Shown in pieces: positions 42,792-50,808 of a stretch of 64,000 nucleotides of DNA (position 1 is the stretch's first letter; every line of letters begins with the position of its first letter). This DNA is from Paenibacillus sp. FSL M7-0420 (GTDB taxonomy: Bacteria > Bacillota > Bacilli > Paenibacillales > Paenibacillaceae), in assembly GCF_038002345.1 (NCBI RefSeq), contig NZ_JBBOCJ010000001.1:2976001-3040000 (forward strand), written 5' to 3'. The notes under the pieces were generated by a model. That model did not search any database, was not told the DNA's origin, and saw only the letters and a list, made by a program, of their open reading frames with translations. Made by a program: the position numbers and the translations under genes.

Positions 42792-44218
42792 CGGACCTGT
42801 GGATCAGCATTCTGAATATGAGCGTTACAGCCAGTTATGTAGCCGTGGCCGTCATGCTGGCAAGAGTCCTGCTGCGGCGCGCGCCCAAGATCTTCTCCTA
42901 TATCCTGTGGTCAGCCGTAATGATCAGGCTGATCCTGCCCGTCAGCTTCACTTCAAGCTTCAGTATCCTGAGGCTGGCAGGGCAGCCTGCAGGCTCGCCC
43001 GGCACAGGGCAGCTGCAATTCGTTCCGCAGCATATAGGGAAGCAAGCGCAGCCTGCATTGGACACCGGAACAGGTTCAGCAGGAAGCCTGTGGAACAGTC
43101 TGTCTCCGCCGGTAGCACCGTCGGCAAGCGTGAATCCTGTGCAAGTCATCCTGTGGGCCGGCAGTATGATCTGGCTGACAGGTGTTATAGTCCTGCTGCT
43201 GTACAGCGTGATCTCTTACCTGAGAGTCATGCGCAGTGTCCGTACAGCAACAATTGTGAAGGGGCATGTCTTTGAGACGGACCAGATCATGACTCCATTC
43301 GTATTCGGCTTCTGGAAGCCAAGGATCTACATCCCGGCCGGGATGAGTGAACAGGAGCTGTCCCATATCCTGCTGCACGAGCAGACTCATATTAACCGGC
43401 GGGATTACCTGATCAAGCCGCTGATGTTCCTGCTGGTCATTCTCCATTGGTTCAACCCGCTGATGTGGCTGTCTTTTGTGCTCATGAGCAAGGATATGGA
43501 GATGTCCTGCGATGAAGCGGTGATCCGGAAGCTGGGTCCGCAGGTTAAAAGGAGTTACTCAGGCTCCCTGCTTGGCTTCTCATCCCGCCGGAGCGGTCTT
43601 ATGACCGGCAGTCCGCTGGCTTTTGGAGAGAGCAGTGTAAAGGCGCGGATTAAGCATATTCTTGCTTACCGCCAGCCGACCTCGGGGAGTGTAGCCGCTT
43701 TTACCCTCGTTCTTGTGATCCTGCTGATTGGATGTACGGCTAATCCCAAGCCTGTGCAGCATCCGTCGCAGCTGTTATATTCCGGTTATACGGTGGATCA
43801 GCTGCTGGAGAGCAAGACAAAGTATATTGGCGACGCCAGCAAGGTCACAGCGCTGCTTGGTGCAATGCCGCTGCCGCAAGGACTGGAGAGGGCAGGCATT
43901 GAGCTGACAACCGGCTCCCGGCCGTATGAGTTAACCATCAATTATACAGTGAACGATATTAAGGGAATGTGGAATGATGAGCTTCAGGCGTTAAGCCGGG
44001 ACCCTCTCCTGAAGAATTCGGTCCTGCTGTTCACCCTGATTGATAACGCGGATATTATTAATTACTCACTTGCGGATGAAGGGATAACTTACAGCTTCAC
44101 GTTCGCCAGAGAAGAGATAGATAAGCTGCTTGGAGAGGATGTCCGCCCGTATGGAGCGGATGAAGCAGGTCTTCGTAAGCTGATCGACCGGCTGGATAGT
44201 GTCAAGCTGACTCCTTAA
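42788..44218 (+). CDS. BlaR1-type M56 membrane metallopeptidase with DUF4825-like sensor
   Basis: A 476-residue protein with four membrane helices (about 8-26, 38-56, 115-135 and 305-322). The zinc site is HEQTH near residue 197 with the downstream glutamate in KDMEMSCDEAVIRKLG, so it is a likely active gluzincin. The extracellular C-terminal part (about 330-476, YVGD-like TKYIGDASKVTALLGAMPLP) resembles DUF4825, not the penicillin-binding domain of true BlaR1. It therefore probably senses a signal other than beta-lactams and cleaves the cotranslated BlaI-like repressor. Confidence 0.88.
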   Translation: MTDLWISILNMSVTASYVAVAVMLARVLLRRAPKIFSYILWSAVMIRLILPVSFTSSFSILRLAGQPAGSPGTGQLQFVPQHIGKQAQPALDTGTGSAGSLWNSLSPPVAPSASVNPVQVILWAGSMIWLTGVIVLLLYSVISYLRVMRSVRTATIVKGHVFETDQIMTPFVFGFWKPRIYIPAGMSEQELSHILLHEQTHINRRDYLIKPLMFLLVILHWFNPLMWLSFVLMSKDMEMSCDEAVIRKLGPQVKRSYSGSLLGFSSRRSGLMTGSPLAFGESSVKARIKHILAYRQPTSGSVAAFTLVLVILLIGCTANPKPVQHPSQLLYSGYTVDQLLESKTKYIGDASKVTALLGAMPLPQGLERAGIELTTGSRPYELTINYTVNDIKGMWNDELQALSRDPLLKNSVLLFTLIDNADIINYSLADEGITYSFTFAREEIDKLLGEDVRPYGADEAGLRKLIDRLDSVKLTP

Positions 44219-44493
44219 ATGCCGATTTTTACAGAATCCTGCTTACCGCCCTGGATGGTTGTAGTAGCCGGTGCGGCGGGTGGAATGGTGATCGGGTGGT
44301 GACTTAAGCGTATAACTCATGGAATGCTCCATATTGAACTGGCCTTTGCTTAATTGCGAGGTCAGTTTTTTTGGTATACAGCCAGATGCATCATCCTTTC
44401 GTAGCATTGTAAGCCCATAGATCATGTGATAAAATAATATCAGATGGAATTGAAAAAGGTAACCAAAATCATTTGAGGAGAGGAAGAATCAAA

Positions 44494-44727
44494 TTGAGTC
44501 AAAATGATCTAAAAATAGGTATTTCCAATAAAGAAGGTCAATTAGGCTTCATGTCCGCAAGAGGAGGTCCCCGGGAGGGGGCGGGCCGTAAGAGCATAGG
44601 TGTAACGAAAAAAGTCTCGGTTACCTTAACTAATGAGCTTTGGCAGAAGGTCGAACAGCATTGCACAGAGCATAAATTGTCCCGGTCGGAGCTGATCCGA
44701 TCTCTGATTGAGTCTAGTAATTTATAA
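44494..44727 (+). CDS. Ribbon-helix-helix (CopG-like) DNA-binding protein
   Basis: A 77-residue protein starting at TTG 44494 after GAGGAGAGG. ARGGPREGAGRKSIG is a basic, flexible arm, followed by an RHH core: VSVTLTNELWQKVEQHC and LSRSELIRSLIES. Such proteins are frequent on plasmids and phages. It lies 27 bases before a second dnaN-like gene and shares its lower GC content, so both may be one acquired unit. In-frame codons upstream (44473) have no ribosome site. The 275 bases before it hold no recognised gene. Confidence 0.8.
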   Translation: MSQNDLKIGISNKEGQLGFMSARGGPREGAGRKSIGVTKKVSVTLTNELWQKVEQHCTEHKLSRSELIRSLIESSNL

Positions 44728-44754
44728 TGTAACTTATGGAAATGGGTGAGGCCA

Positions 44755-45882
44755 GTGCAGATCAACGTAAGCAAGGATACTATTCTCAAAGCCCTTCAGC
44801 TAGTGCTAAAGGCTGTACCGACAAACCCTCTGATTCCCATGCTGGCAGGGGTTCATATACGAGCTCTAACCAACGAACTGATAGTTACCGCAAGCAATAA
44901 CAGTATGACTATTCAGTACCATATTCCCCAGGAGAATACCTCTTTGACGGTTCAGAGAATTGGGGAAGTAGTTGTTCCGGCAAAGTATTTCTGCGAAGTT
45001 ATACGTAAGTCTGACTCCGGTATGATTACTTTAGAAGTCGACAGATCCTTAATGCTCACCATCTCCTCAGAACATACAAGAATACGGTTATCCTGTATGA
45101 ATGCTGTGGATTATCCGGCCATACACTCTGCGGAGAATCATCCTGCACTCAAACTAGTCGTTAATAATGATCAGTTGAAGTCTTCCATCCAACAGGTGGC
45201 AGGATCGGTTTCTTTATCAGAACAAAGACCTGTTTTAACAGGGGTTTCTTTTCGGTATCGAAATCACAGACTTCAGTTAACGGCTACTAACGGTATCCGT
45301 CTGGCTTCCCGGACTATAGATGTGGAACATGATGCTGAGATGGAGAGGCATATTATTGTTCCTGGCAGAAATTTAGTTGAAGCGGTTAAAATCATGGATG
45401 GCGAGGACAGAACAACAGAAGTTGAAGTAAGTAACCATCATGTTAGATTCACAGCTAACAATATTTTGGTTCAATCTGCTTTAATTGAAGGGGAGTACCC
45501 GTCCCTGCACCATGTGATTCCGCACACTTTTATATCAGAGATTACAATTGGAACAGCTCCTCTGTTAAAAGCCGTCGAACGGACGACGGTATTGGCCAGC
45601 GAAAGTATTATAAGGTTAGAGACCACTGCCGACAGACTACGTTTGTCATCCCAAACCGCAGAAATCGGAGATATTGAGGACGAGGTATCTATACTAGAGA
45701 AGAACGGGGAGGATTTCACGATCTCGCTAAATGGAAAGTATGTTGCAGACATCCTGCATGGTACGAGTAGTGAGTTCATACGCTTGAGGTTCGCCGGCAA
45801 AATGAGCCCAATAGTCATACACCCGTTGAATGATCTTTCTTCAACTTTTTTTCTAATTACTCCAGTGCGGACTGCAAAGTAA
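44755..45882 (+). CDS. Second DNA polymerase III sliding clamp (DnaN-like)
   Basis: A 375-residue beta-clamp. INVSKDTILKALQLVLKAVP with PLIPMLAGVHI, VVPAKYFCEVIRK, and ISLNGKYVADIL with the ending HPLNDLSSTFFLITPVRT are beta-clamp features of all three domains. It is divergent from typical housekeeping DnaN and is not next to dnaA or recF, so the main clamp is presumably elsewhere. Codon use is visibly AT-richer than its neighbours, suggesting transfer. The start is uncertain between GTG 44746 and GTG 44755; the latter gives the standard length. Confidence 0.85.
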   Translation: MQINVSKDTILKALQLVLKAVPTNPLIPMLAGVHIRALTNELIVTASNNSMTIQYHIPQENTSLTVQRIGEVVVPAKYFCEVIRKSDSGMITLEVDRSLMLTISSEHTRIRLSCMNAVDYPAIHSAENHPALKLVVNNDQLKSSIQQVAGSVSLSEQRPVLTGVSFRYRNHRLQLTATNGIRLASRTIDVEHDAEMERHIIVPGRNLVEAVKIMDGEDRTTEVEVSNHHVRFTANNILVQSALIEGEYPSLHHVIPHTFISEITIGTAPLLKAVERTTVLASESIIRLETTADRLRLSSQTAEIGDIEDEVSILEKNGEDFTISLNGKYVADILHGTSSEFIRLRFAGKMSPIVIHPLNDLSSTFFLITPVRTAK

Positions 45883-45925
45883 GCGTAAGGCATAGCTCTG
45901 TTATCCGTAAAAAAAGCAAAAAGAA

Positions 45926-46081
45926 GCGGAGGGGAAATTTGGAACTGTAGGAGCGATAGCGACCGCCTGAAAGCTTTCCGTAGGAAAGCTCGCATCGGAA
46001 GCATCAGCAGTCACCGGATTTCTACCACGAACAGTGGTTTATATTAAGAAATCTGGGGACAACAGCGGCCGTAAGTCCAAA
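45926..46081 (+). repeat. Dispersed repeat family, long form, copy 5
   Basis: Reads GCGGAGGGGAAATTTGGAAC, TAGGAGCGATAGCGACCGCC, then the long-form insert TGAAAGCTTTCCGTAGGAAA and GCTCGCATCGGAAGCATCAG, then GGATTTCTACC, AAGAAATCTGGGGACAACAG and CGGCCGTAAGTCCAAA. It joins the long-form insert of the copies at 15296 and 15964 to the outer modules of the short copies, which proves they are one family. The remaining intergenic bases hold nothing recognisable. Confidence 0.9.
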
Positions 46082-46178
46082 TGTTCACCGCAGCGACGAC
46101 CCAGCTTGGATTTCAAATCTTAACTATGTACCAATTCGCACAAGGAATTGCCGAACGTAAGGGAGGCTTTGCTGTCTG

Positions 46179-47594
46179 CTATTGTGTAGTCAGAACCATC
46201 TCCAGCGAGGTATTGCTCACTTCTGCATGCTCCGCCATACTGCGGATATATCCCGACATGAAGCCGCCCTCCATACTCTCCCACAGCTTGAATCCCGGCA
46301 TCGCCCGGATCTCCTCCAGCGAATCAGCAGCGTTCCCGGCAAAATACTTCACGTTCAGCTTCGACATCACCTCAGCCATCGACTGCTTCTGCGCCTCCGT
46401 GAAGCTGCTCTCCTTCAACCGGTTCATCGCTTTGTCATATGAGTTTTCTGCGAAAATCTGCTCCGCATACGCCTTGAAGTTCAGCAGGTGCGGATCGGTC
46501 TTGTGGTTGGCCTTGGCCCAGCCGTCAACATCTACTTGAGCGGTGTGGTAGGTCACGGCCCGTGAAACGGGATCGAAGGTCATTCTGCCGTACTGGTGCG
46601 GATTCACCGCCATGGCGCTTGTAGCAATATCATAGACAGGCAAGGCCGGATCTATCGAGGCTTCCGGAGGATCGCGGCGGATATCCTGCATATGAATATG
46701 CCCGGATAATACCAGGTTTAGCCCACTCTTGCGAAAAGCCTTCATCGTCTCCTGGCTGTTGTTGAGCTTGAAACCGGATACGGCCATGGAGGTATGGCTC
46801 AGCAGATTATGATGCATCACTGTAATAATCGAAGCATGCTCCTGAGCGGCCAGCTTCACATTGTCATCGATCCAGGCAAGGGTGGACGGCAGCAGGCGCC
46901 CGTCGGTCTGCGGAAAATTATATTCTTCGTTATGTGCATACTGGGCACTATCAAGCATTAGCAGCCACAGGCCCGGAGCGGCCTTCACCACATAGCTTAA
47001 GCTGTCCGCATCCCGCGAGACCGCCTCGTTATATCCGAAATCGTCATAGATGCGCAGGAAATCCTCTACATTAATATGCTTGGCAACGATCTGCTTGTCA
47101 CCGTCGAACGATCTGGCCCAGGGGTTGTTGATATCATGGTTGCCCGGAGTCACGTAGACGCGGGTTCCGGCAGCCTCCATCCGGTGCAGCTTCGCAGCCA
47201 GCTCCTGATGACTGTCCGCTTCCCCGTTATTGGTGAGATCTCCGCTCAGAATGAGAAAAGCCGGCTTGTTCTGTTCCACATCCCGGACCAGAGCTTCGGT
47301 CAGCTCATCGCTGTAAGGAAGCATTTTGCCATCGCCGCCTGTGACATAGGTCTGGAAGGCCTGACCGCCGTCCTCCAGGGATTTGTCCAGATAATGCGTA
47401 TCGGTCGCGACCCAGAAGGATACAGGTTCTCCGGGTTCTATAGCAGGGGTCACGGCCTCAGCAACTGCTGGAACAGCGTTCAAGGCAGAAGAAGCGGAGT
47501 CTTCACACCCGCTGAGGATGAGGGTGGAGGAGAGGAGCATCATTAAGGTGAGCTTTACCGCATGGGTTGTGCGGTTATGAAGAGAGGCGCGCAT
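46179..47594 (-). CDS. Metallophosphoesterase lipoprotein
   Basis: A 471-residue calcineurin-like phosphoesterase exported as a lipoprotein (lipobox ILSGC, Cys30). Metal-binding motifs follow in order: WVATDTHYLD, LILSGDLTNNGE, VTPGNHDINNPW, VMHHNLLSH and LSGHIHMQDI. The C-terminal 130 residues are helical and unassigned. It likely hydrolyses phosphodiesters or phosphomonoesters outside the cell. It is alone on the minus strand. Confidence 0.9.
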   Translation of the reverse strand: MRASLHNRTTHAVKLTLMMLLSSTLILSGCEDSASSALNAVPAVAEAVTPAIEPGEPVSFWVATDTHYLDKSLEDGGQAFQTYVTGGDGKMLPYSDELTEALVRDVEQNKPAFLILSGDLTNNGEADSHQELAAKLHRMEAAGTRVYVTPGNHDINNPWARSFDGDKQIVAKHINVEDFLRIYDDFGYNEAVSRDADSLSYVVKAAPGLWLLMLDSAQYAHNEEYNFPQTDGRLLPSTLAWIDDNVKLAAQEHASIITVMHHNLLSHTSMAVSGFKLNNSQETMKAFRKSGLNLVLSGHIHMQDIRRDPPEASIDPALPVYDIATSAMAVNPHQYGRMTFDPVSRAVTYHTAQVDVDGWAKANHKTDPHLLNFKAYAEQIFAENSYDKAMNRLKESSFTEAQKQSMAEVMSKLNVKYFAGNAADSLEEIRAMPGFKLWESMEGGFMSGYIRSMAEHAEVSNTSLEMVLTTQ

Positions 47595-47802
47595 GGCTTA
47601 ACCTTCTTTCTGTATTTTTGGCTGAACCATTGTAGCTTATTTATGAGGGGGTTGTATATACGATATGTTAGCCGTTGTTTCTAAACCTCTATAATAGCTT
47701 ATAGAAAATAGTGGAAGGTGCATAATTGAAGGCAATTCAGCGACACTAAGAGCGGATATACAAAATAAAGCGCTGGTACAGGAAAAACTTGTGAATGATG
47801 TG

Positions 47803-47850
47803 TTGTATTCAGACCGGAACAGTGTTATGATTAAAAAAAGTAAGTTACTT
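47803..47850 (+). promoter_or_regulatory. Promoter and dyad operator of the nitroreductase gene
   Basis: TTGTAT (47803-47808) and TATGAT (47826-47831) are 17 bases apart. Just downstream AAGTAA-G-TTACTT (47838-47850) is a perfect inverted repeat at the expected transcription start, suggesting a repressor, for example a quinone/diamide-responsive HxlR-type protein as for other nitroreductases (inference). Confidence 0.55.
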
Positions 47851-47873
47851 AATTAAATGGAGGTAGTTATTTT

Positions 47874-48473
47874 ATGTCTAAGACTTTTTTTGAAGCGGTA
47901 AAAGGCAGACGTTCCATATACGCCATCAGTAAAGAATCCCCAATCTCTGATGAACAAATTCAGAAGATTGTAGAAGAGGCTGTTCTACATAGCCCAACTT
48001 CCTTCAATTCGCAAAGCTCCAGAGCTGTAGTATTGCTGGGCGAACAACATGATAAGCTGTGGGATATTACTGCAGAAACCCTGCGTAAGATCGTTCCTAC
48101 TGAACAATTCGAAGGCACGGCTCAGAAGCTGTCCTCCTTCAAGGCCGGTTACGGCACTGTGCTCTTCTACGAAGATCAGGCAGTAGTGAAGCACCTGCAG
48201 GAGAACTTTGCACTGTATGCTGAGAACTTCCCGATCTGGTCCAACCAATCCTCAGGGATTCTGCAATACGTAGTATGGACTGCCTTCGCCGAAGAAGGTC
48301 TGGGAGCATCCCTTCAGCACTATAACCCGCTGATCGATGATGAAGTGAAGGAGACCTTCGGTATTGCTGCGGACTGGAAGCTGATTGCCCAGATGCCATT
48401 CGGCAACATCTTAACCCCTCCAGGCGAGAAGGAATTCCAGCCGATTGAAGAACGTGTGAAGGTAATCAAGTAA
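47874..48473 (+). CDS. Nitroreductase family oxidoreductase
   Basis: A 199-residue FMN-dependent oxidoreductase. FFEAVKGRRSIYAIS is the FMN-contacting N-terminal Arg-Arg-Ser motif, LHSPTSFNSQSSRAVVLLG the second FMN region, and EEGLGASLQHYNP the third. It resembles the fungal Frm2/Hbn1-like subgroup of small nitroreductases, which act on quinones or lipids. AUGGAGG precedes ATG 47874. The 3' region pairs AACCTCC with GGAGGTT, placing the next gene's ribosome site in a stem. Confidence 0.9.
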   Translation: MSKTFFEAVKGRRSIYAISKESPISDEQIQKIVEEAVLHSPTSFNSQSSRAVVLLGEQHDKLWDITAETLRKIVPTEQFEGTAQKLSSFKAGYGTVLFYEDQAVVKHLQENFALYAENFPIWSNQSSGILQYVVWTAFAEEGLGASLQHYNPLIDDEVKETFGIAADWKLIAQMPFGNILTPPGEKEFQPIEERVKVIK

Positions 48474-48552
48474 GGAAACCCTGCGATAAGCAGTTTAGAA
48501 CCTCCCTGATCCGGCTAATTATGAATATAGCCCGTTCAAGGAGGTTTTTATA

Positions 48553-48747
48553 ATGCCATGGGATAAAGATAACTATCCGGATTCACTGAAGAACTTCATG
48601 GCCCCCGTTCGCAACAAAGCGGTGGAGATTGCCAACGCCCTGCTGGAAGAAGGCTACGAGGAGGGGCGGGCTATCGCCATTGCCACTGCACAAGCCAAGG
48701 AGTGGGGCGAGAATCACGATAAGCAGATCCGCAAAAAGGATCACTGA
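48553..48747 (+). CDS. Small conserved protein (YdaT-like)
   Basis: A 64-residue acidic/basic mixed protein: MPWDKDNYPDSLKNFMAPVR, then NKAVEIANALLEEGYEEGRA and IAIATAQAKEW, a pattern I recall from small Bacillus proteins of the YdaT/stress type whose function is not known; the family name is uncertain. AAGGAGG lies 8 bases before the ATG, partly in a stem with the upstream AACCTCC. A bidirectional terminator at 48794 follows. Confidence 0.75.
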   Translation: MPWDKDNYPDSLKNFMAPVRNKAVEIANALLEEGYEEGRAIAIATAQAKEWGENHDKQIRKKDH

Positions 48748-48793
48748 CCGTTCAGCGTGGGCTCCGCTGGTAAGGCGTCCATCTGGACATAAG

Positions 48794-48829
48794 CAAAGAG
48801 GACAAGCGGTTATCCGCCTGTCCTCTTTG
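48794..48829 (+). terminator. Bidirectional terminator between YdaT-like and PPIase genes
   Basis: CAAAGAGGACA-GCGG pairs with CCGC-TGTCCTCTTTG (about 15 bp) around a TTAT loop. The genes on either side converge on it. Confidence 0.85.
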
Positions 48830-48855
48830 TATAACTAGCTTGTCCATCAACAGAG

Positions 48856-50034
48856 TTATTTCGTTGCAGGAGCTTCTGTTGCAGCAGCAGGTGCTTCACT
48901 GGCTGCCGGAGTAGCAGACGCATCCGGTTTATCGGTCAAAGTATTCGTGATCTTGGCATTTTTGTTCAGATCAGCGAGCCAGGTAGCGGACATTTCGGAT
49001 ACCTTTTGGGACATCAGTGTCTTCTTGATTTCGTCTTTCTTCTCGGCCAGTGTATATTCTTTGGCTTCCTTGCGGTCAGTCACCTTGATGATGTGGTAGC
49101 CGTAATCGGATTTCACAGCGCCGCTGGTTTCGCCAACCTTCAGCTTGAAGGCGGCATCGGAGAACTCAGCAACCATGTCGCCGCGTTTGAAGAAGTCCAG
49201 ATCGCCGCCTTTGTCCTTGGAGCCGGTGTCAGCGGATTTTTCTTTAGCCAGTGCGGCGAAGTCCCCGCCGTCTTTGAGTTGCTTCAGAATGGCGTCAGCT
49301 TCTTCCTTGGTCTTCACCAGGATGTGGGAAGCACGAACCTCTTCCTCCTGATTGTATTTCGCTTTGTTTTCTTCGAAATATTTGGAGATTTCATCATCGG
49401 TAACCGTTACCTTTGGTTCTACCAGCTTGCGGATTTCAACCTGGAGCGGCATTTGCTTCTTCAGGTCTTCAATGGTCATCGAGCTCTGCTGCAGAGCGTT
49501 ATTCAGAGCTTCCTCGCCGCCGAACTGGGTTTTGAGGTTCTCGATCTCTTCATTGATGTCTGCATCGGTAACCTTAATGTTGGCTTTCTTGGCTTCCTGG
49601 CCTACCAGTGTGGTGGTAATCAGGTTTTGCAGGGTGGATTCCCCGCCGGCTTCAACCAATTTATCATACAGCTGCGCTTTGGTGATGTCTGTTCCGTTCA
49701 CGGAAGCAACGGCAACTTTGCTGTCATCTTTCTTGAAAGGCTGTACAATCAGCACTACGATTAGCGCCGCTGCCAGTACGAGCGATGCAATCATCCAGCC
49801 TTTGCCGCCGCCGGATGGAGCAGGTGAGGAAGGAGGAGTACCGCCGCCGCCGACTTTGTTCATCACGGGAACGCTTTCTTCAACTCTTGGAGCTGTTCGT
49901 ACAGGTTCCTGCGGTACAGGGGCTGTTCCGGCAGGTTCAATAACTTCTTCCGGAGTACTCACAGAAGCGTCGTTCTCTTCCGGCGTAATGCCGTTTTCTA
50001 GCTTTTCATTTTCATTGAAATCTTTTTTGTCCAT
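48856..50034 (-). CDS. Membrane-anchored parvulin-type peptidyl-prolyl isomerase (PrsA/SurA-like)
   Basis: A 392-residue foldase. An acidic N-terminal cytoplasmic tail (about 1-80) precedes one membrane helix (WMIASLVLAAALIVVLIV, about 80-98). A SurA-like N-domain (about 110-215) and a PpiC rotamase domain (about 220-330: VRASHILVKTKEEADAIL, DFFKRGDMVAEFSDAAF, GYHIIKVTDR) follow. The C terminus is Ala/Thr-rich. Unlike PrsA it has no lipobox and uses the helix as anchor. It folds exported proteins at the outer face of the membrane. Confidence 0.9.
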   Translation of the reverse strand: MDKKDFNENEKLENGITPEENDASVSTPEEVIEPAGTAPVPQEPVRTAPRVEESVPVMNKVGGGGTPPSSPAPSGGGKGWMIASLVLAAALIVVLIVQPFKKDDSKVAVASVNGTDITKAQLYDKLVEAGGESTLQNLITTTLVGQEAKKANIKVTDADINEEIENLKTQFGGEEALNNALQQSSMTIEDLKKQMPLQVEIRKLVEPKVTVTDDEISKYFEENKAKYNQEEEVRASHILVKTKEEADAILKQLKDGGDFAALAKEKSADTGSKDKGGDLDFFKRGDMVAEFSDAAFKLKVGETSGAVKSDYGYHIIKVTDRKEAKEYTLAEKKDEIKKTLMSQKVSEMSATWLADLNKNAKITNTLTDKPDASATPAASEAPAAATEAPATK

Positions 50035-50288
50035 TATAATTAATGACTCCCTTCAATATAGGTGGTGCCTGTCTTTCTACAACTTTACCAGAAAACAGAA
50101 TTCCAAACCTTAAGAAAGTATAAAAAAGCACAATTACTTTTTAAGATTCCATTAAGAAACAGGTAAAACACAGGAAAAACCGGAGCAGCACGGGTGTCCC
50201 CATATGCGCTCCGGCCTGATGAGAGAGACTGTAATGATTCGCATAGAATAGTACCAAGGTGCAAGCTGTGTGCGGATAACGCTCCGGC

Positions 50289-50624
50289 TTAAGAGCTCAG
50301 TCCCTTAAGCAAATGGCGGATGTTCTCCTGCTTGCGTCTTGGAACCCGTACAGACTTGGCATAGAGGCCCATTTCACCGAAGTAGATGCAGTCGTCCTCA
50401 ATGGAACTGATCTTGTTCAGGTTCACGTAGCAGCCACCGTACACATGGTAATAGCTGTTGCTCGACAATAAGCGGTTCAGTTGCTCGGCAGTCATTCTCT
50501 TTTTAATATTGTAGTTTCTGCCGTGAAAAATGACCAGGTCATGGTCCCCGACCTTAAAGAACAGAATGTCTGTCTCCACCTCGAAGTCCTCGTATACATT
50601 TCTGGCTTCCAGCAGGCTGCTCAT
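50289..50624 (-). CDS. Stand-alone LytTR DNA-binding protein
   Basis: A 111-residue protein that is essentially a LytTR domain: VETDILFFKVGDHDLVIFH, the recognition-type YYHVYGGCYVNLNKISSIED and VRVPRRKQENIRHLLKGL. No receiver domain is attached. Members of this kind bind direct repeats and can regulate genes in a kinase-independent way. AAAGGGGGA lies upstream of the ATG. Its targets are not known; the divergent lactonase gene begins 185 bases away. Confidence 0.85.
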   Translation of the reverse strand: MSSLLEARNVYEDFEVETDILFFKVGDHDLVIFHGRNYNIKKRMTAEQLNRLLSSNSYYHVYGGCYVNLNKISSIEDDCIYFGEMGLYAKSVRVPRRKQENIRHLLKGLSS

Positions 50625-50808
50625 TCGTGTTCCCCCTTTATCTTGATTAATAACATTAATGTTAGCGCTTTCATTATATCATACTCTGAACGGCTTGAGA
50701 AGTCTTATTTTTGAAATGTTTTTTGTCATTTTTTCCGTTGCATTTGTCAACCCTCACGAAAAATTGTAAATTATATAGATGGCTGTTTAACTTGAGGAGG
50801 AATTCTAG

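Noticed and set aside
42788..44218. Beta-lactam sensor BlaR1 and adjacent beta-lactamase
   Set aside because: The extracellular domain lacks penicillin-binding motifs and no beta-lactamase or PBP gene lies in the neighbourhood.
44494..45882. Intact prophage or plasmid replication module
   Set aside because: Only two genes show the AT-rich signature; there is no integrase, terminase, replication initiator or attachment site in view.
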